Assembly (NCBI RefSeq): GCF_000499385.1 | Contig: NW_013654305.1 | Coordinates: 1 to 10,000, forward strand | Length of the DNA: 10,000 nucleotides | Origin: Eimeria necatrix | Taxonomy: Eukaryota; Apicomplexa; Conoidasida; Eucoccidiorida; Eimeriidae | Direction of reading: 5' to 3' | Part shown: positions 8,862 through 10,000 of the stretch, in pieces | Position numbering within the stretch: the first letter of the stretch is position 1 | Layout: each line of letters begins with the position of its first letter | Notes under the pieces: model-generated | The model's database searches: none | The model's input: the letters and a program-made list of their open reading frames with translations, nothing else | What the model was told of the DNA's origin: nothing | Program-made: the position numbers and the translations under genes

Positions 8862-9248
8862 ACTGCGGCTGCTGCGGCTCCTGGGCCTGCCGTTTCCAGC
8901 CCAGCTGGCAAGAAATACGTCCTGCAGCAGCAGCAGCAGCAATGGACGCAGCAGCAGCAGCAGCTGCAGCAAACAGCAGCTAGGACCTGCCTCCCAGAGA
9001 AGCAGCTAGGGGCGCATCAGAAGCAAACTGCTGCTGCGGCTTTGGGCAAAATGCTAAATGACAAATTTTTTAAATGATAAAAGATATTTTGTTTATAAGA
9101 ATGAAATGGGAACAAAACAAAATACAAATAGTTCAAAATTTAAATATTATTTTGATTGCTGAGTTGTGTTTTGTTTCATTTAATTCTTTAAGCACGAAAC
9201 GGCAAAAGAAGCACAAAGAGAAGGCTGTGGGCGCCAGCAGAGCCAAAG

Positions 9249-9300
<52 letters not shown>

Positions 9301-9437
9301 CGAATTGAATAAACCACCTCAGCTGGTTGCGGTTGCCGCCGCAGCAAGCAGCAACTCGGCCTTCTGGCAGCACAGCAACTCGGCAGCAATAAAACTGTGT
9401 GGTGAAGACCCCCTCGTCCACAGCTGCCTTGCTCACA

Positions 9438-9495
<58 letters not shown>

Positions 9496-9736
9496 CTTCG
9501 TCTGAGCCTTCTGCAGGCACAGCAGGCGCAGGCGATTCTTGCGGGCCGCAGCAGCACGCGGCGTTTATGTCCAAAACCTGCAGCAAACAGGGGCGCGCAA
9601 ACGAGCCTGCTGCTGCTGCTGCTGCTGCTGCTACTACTGCTGCTGCTGCTACTATTTTTTTGCTTTTACCTGCTGCTGCTGCTGCCGTTGCGGTATCGGA
9701 CGTTACTCACTTTGTGTTCTGATACAAGCTACTACA

Positions 9737-9767
<31 letters not shown>

Positions 9768-10000
9768 AGCTGGTATTGCTGCTCCTGTTGCTTGCACTGC
9801 GGGTTTTCAACTAGCCCGTGGCAAACCCTAAACCCTAAACCCCAAGCCCTAATATCCAAACCCTAAAGCCTACACTCTAAACCCTAAACCCTAAACCCTA
9901 AACCCTCCGCCTACGTGAAGGGCCTCGAGGTCTGGCAGCCTCAAAATCATCAACTGTTTCTCGTCGCGGTGCGACGCAACCAGAGCAGCAGAAGGCGACA
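7855..10000 (-). CDS. Multi-exon minus-strand gene (5' partial), beta-propeller/solenoid-like, unrecognised
   Basis: Reconstructed from six exons in transcription order: 10000-9915, 9577-9196, 9053-8987, 8921-8498, 8248-8024, 7908-7855 (TAA). Every junction has GT...AG and matching phase (0, 1, 2, 0, 0), giving at least 411 residues with no internal stop. The protein alternates Ser, Ala and Gln runs with natural strand-rich segments: KQLMILRLPDLEALH, GVFTTQFYCCRVAVLPEGRV, SLLFVLLLPF, RTYFLPAGLE, HPPLTLDICCAVPPPP, SGVLLLAVEGQ|IAVYGIVAG. A helical stretch with RRYEEALDAA follows. The order strands-then-helix recalls propeller-solenoid trafficking proteins such as VPS39-like factors, but I recognise no diagnostic motif. 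The start codon lies beyond the window. The last exon is the weakest; the transcript might instead continue to about 7383. It converges on the Q-rich gene. Confidence 0.55.
8024..8248 (-). CDS. Minus-strand gene: helical exon with RRYEEALDAA
   Basis: Exactly 75 codons between (CTG)nCAG|ATA and GAGAAG|GTGCGG, both phase 0. Begins IAVYGIVAGPSDLSPEFSRL, then RQQMQQRRYEEALDAA (amphipathic helix), an Ala-rich stretch and a charged end, HERDDDEK. The charged, non-repetitive content contrasts with the Leu/Cys translation of the flanking introns (7909-8023, 8249-8497) in the same frame. Confidence 0.55.
8498..8921 (-). CDS. Minus-strand gene: largest visible exon
   Basis: Starts after a CTG run ending CTGCAG and ends GGGCAG|GTCAGT, the best donor in the window, phase 0. 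141 codons: TYFLPAGLETAGPG, a run of 13 Ser, RNAFHLFGLETAQHPPLTL, DICCAVPPPPRP, a run of 15 Gln, GEPRIKHSIITSFIMRAP, a run of 10 Gln, an acidic EEEEK, then SVISGVLLLAVEGQ. A second minus frame is also open here but runs into a TGA at about 8505 just before the donor, which favours the frame chosen. Confidence 0.55.
8987..9053 (-). CDS. Minus-strand gene: 67-bp mini-exon
   Basis: It enters after TTTGTCATTTAG (AG at 9055-9054) with two bases completing a Pro codon. It encodes FCPKPQQQFASDAPLAASLGG and ends GGCAG|GTCCTAG with two bases that complete Arg with the next exon. Both phases match their neighbours, giving SLGG-R-TYFLPAGLE across the 3' junction. An in-frame TAA just upstream of the acceptor shows the exon cannot simply be read through from the AT-rich DNA. 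Confidence 0.5.
9054..9195 (-). other. AT-rich island, predicted intron of the minus-strand gene
   Basis: I counted 113 A/T among the 140 bases 9051-9190 (about 81%), in a window that is otherwise GC-rich and triplet-repetitive. On the minus strand it starts GTGCTTAAAG and ends TTTGTCATTTAG, with a T-rich tract and CTTTTATCAT near the 3' end, like a spliceosomal intron with matching phase 1 at both ends. Alternative readings are an organelle-derived insertion or a promoter. Confidence 0.5.
9196..9577 (-). CDS. Minus-strand gene: exon with Ser and Ala runs
   Basis: Begins after CCCCTGTTTGCTGCAG (acceptor) and ends TTTC|GTGCTTAAAG (phase 1); 127 codons plus one base. Contents in order: an acidic/Pro linker, a run of 18 Ser (AGC), then SKAAVDEGVFTTQFYCC and RVAVLPEGRVAACCGGNRN, the clearest natural sequence in this half of the window. 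NQLRWFIQFAV, an Ala run, and HSLLFVLLLPF follow. The frame is also open upstream to about 9690 without an ATG. An alternative internal donor, CTGAG|GTGGTT, exists within NQL. Confidence 0.55.
9578..9914 (-). other. Predicted 337-bp intron carrying the telomere-like array
   Basis: On the minus strand it opens GTAGGCGGAGGG and runs straight into TTTAGGG repeats, then CAG runs, and closes CCCCTGTTTGCTGCAG. Both ends are phase 0. It contains a second strong-looking donor (CAG|GTAAAA at 9669-9668) and an AAA|GTGAGT at about 9704, so an additional small exon inside it cannot be excluded; none fits the phases in the frame needed. There is no minus-strand ATG between 9586 and 9905. Confidence 0.4.
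9823..9906. repeat. Interstitial telomere-like array, twelve AAACCCT heptamers
   Basis: Twelve contiguous 7-bp units in perfect register. Units 1, 2, 6 and 9-12 are exact AAACCCT; the others (AAACCCC, AAGCCCT, AATATCC, AAAGCCT, ACACTCT) are diverged. AAACCCT is the telomere repeat of apicomplexans and plants, and interstitial copies are a known feature of Eimeria genomes. Unique sequence continues on the right, so this is not a chromosome end. It falls inside the predicted intron 9578-9914 of the minus-strand gene. Confidence 0.95.
9915..10000 (-). CDS. Minus-strand gene: 5'-most visible exon (partial)
   Basis: 28 full codons plus two bases, ending CTTCAC|GTAGGC (donor at 9914, phase 0). It reads SPSAALVASHRDEK then QLMILRLPDLEALH, with amphipathic strand-like character. 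The other two minus-strand frames hit stops at or soon after the junction. It joins in phase to 9577, giving ...LEALH|VLDINAACC. Confidence 0.45.

Noticed and set aside
8498..8921. Possible V-ATPase proteolipid c'' similarity (PRIK... then AVYGIV)
   Set aside because: The spacing between Glu and the Tyr-Gly motif is off, the residues after PRIK do not match the family, and hydrophilic sequence follows where a membrane helix should be.
9074..9505. Plus-strand ATG ORF of 143 codons spanning the AT-rich island
   Set aside because: Its first part is biased AT-rich sequence and its second part is Ser/Ala translation of repeats. The minus strand over the same bases gives natural peptides and phase-matched splice sites.
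9823..9906. True chromosome end (telomere)
   Set aside because: The array is short, partly degenerate, and followed by about 94 bases of unique sequence containing a plausible exon.

Overview
The window looks like nuclear DNA of a coccidian parasite, most likely an Eimeria species. Two sequence facts point there. CAG/CTG trinucleotide runs appear on both strands in coding and non-coding DNA, giving long Gln, Ala and Ser homopolymers. At 9823-9906 there is an interstitial array of the plant/apicomplexan telomere heptamer AAACCCT. Both are known hallmarks of Eimeria genomes. There are no bacterial-type operons, RNA genes, CRISPR arrays or recognisable transposons.

Layout. 1-334: an 18-bp G-rich minisatellite, trinucleotide runs and a 14-bp inverted repeat, with no assignable gene. 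335-6903 (+): a gene dominated by one open exon of about 6 kb (922-6903) encoding a huge Gln/Ala-rich protein. Its first 50 residues look like the C-terminal half of a C2-type domain. Two small upstream exons (335-393, 476-547) can be joined in phase and would supply preceding strands. The rest is low-complexity sequence holding short non-repetitive islands, several of which resemble clathrin-adaptor and EH-domain binding motifs. 6904-7854: gene-poor convergent intergenic DNA with a perfect 36-bp AGCT palindrome; one ATG-initiated minus-strand ORF (7081-7389) is only a possible exon. 7855-10000 (-): a second gene, not visible as one long ORF. I reconstruct it from six exons whose splice phases all agree (10000-9915, 9577-9196, 9053-8987, 8921-8498, 8248-8024, 7908-7855). 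It encodes at least 411 residues and is open at its 5' end beyond the window. The protein is unrecognised, but its strand-rich body followed by a helical 'RRYEEALDAA' segment recalls a beta-propeller running into an alpha-solenoid.

The two genes converge. No functional link can be shown, although both carry features (C2 plus NPF/DPF motifs; propeller plus solenoid) that would suit membrane-trafficking proteins. That idea is inference. Exon boundaries come from reading splice consensus and phase by eye and need transcript support.
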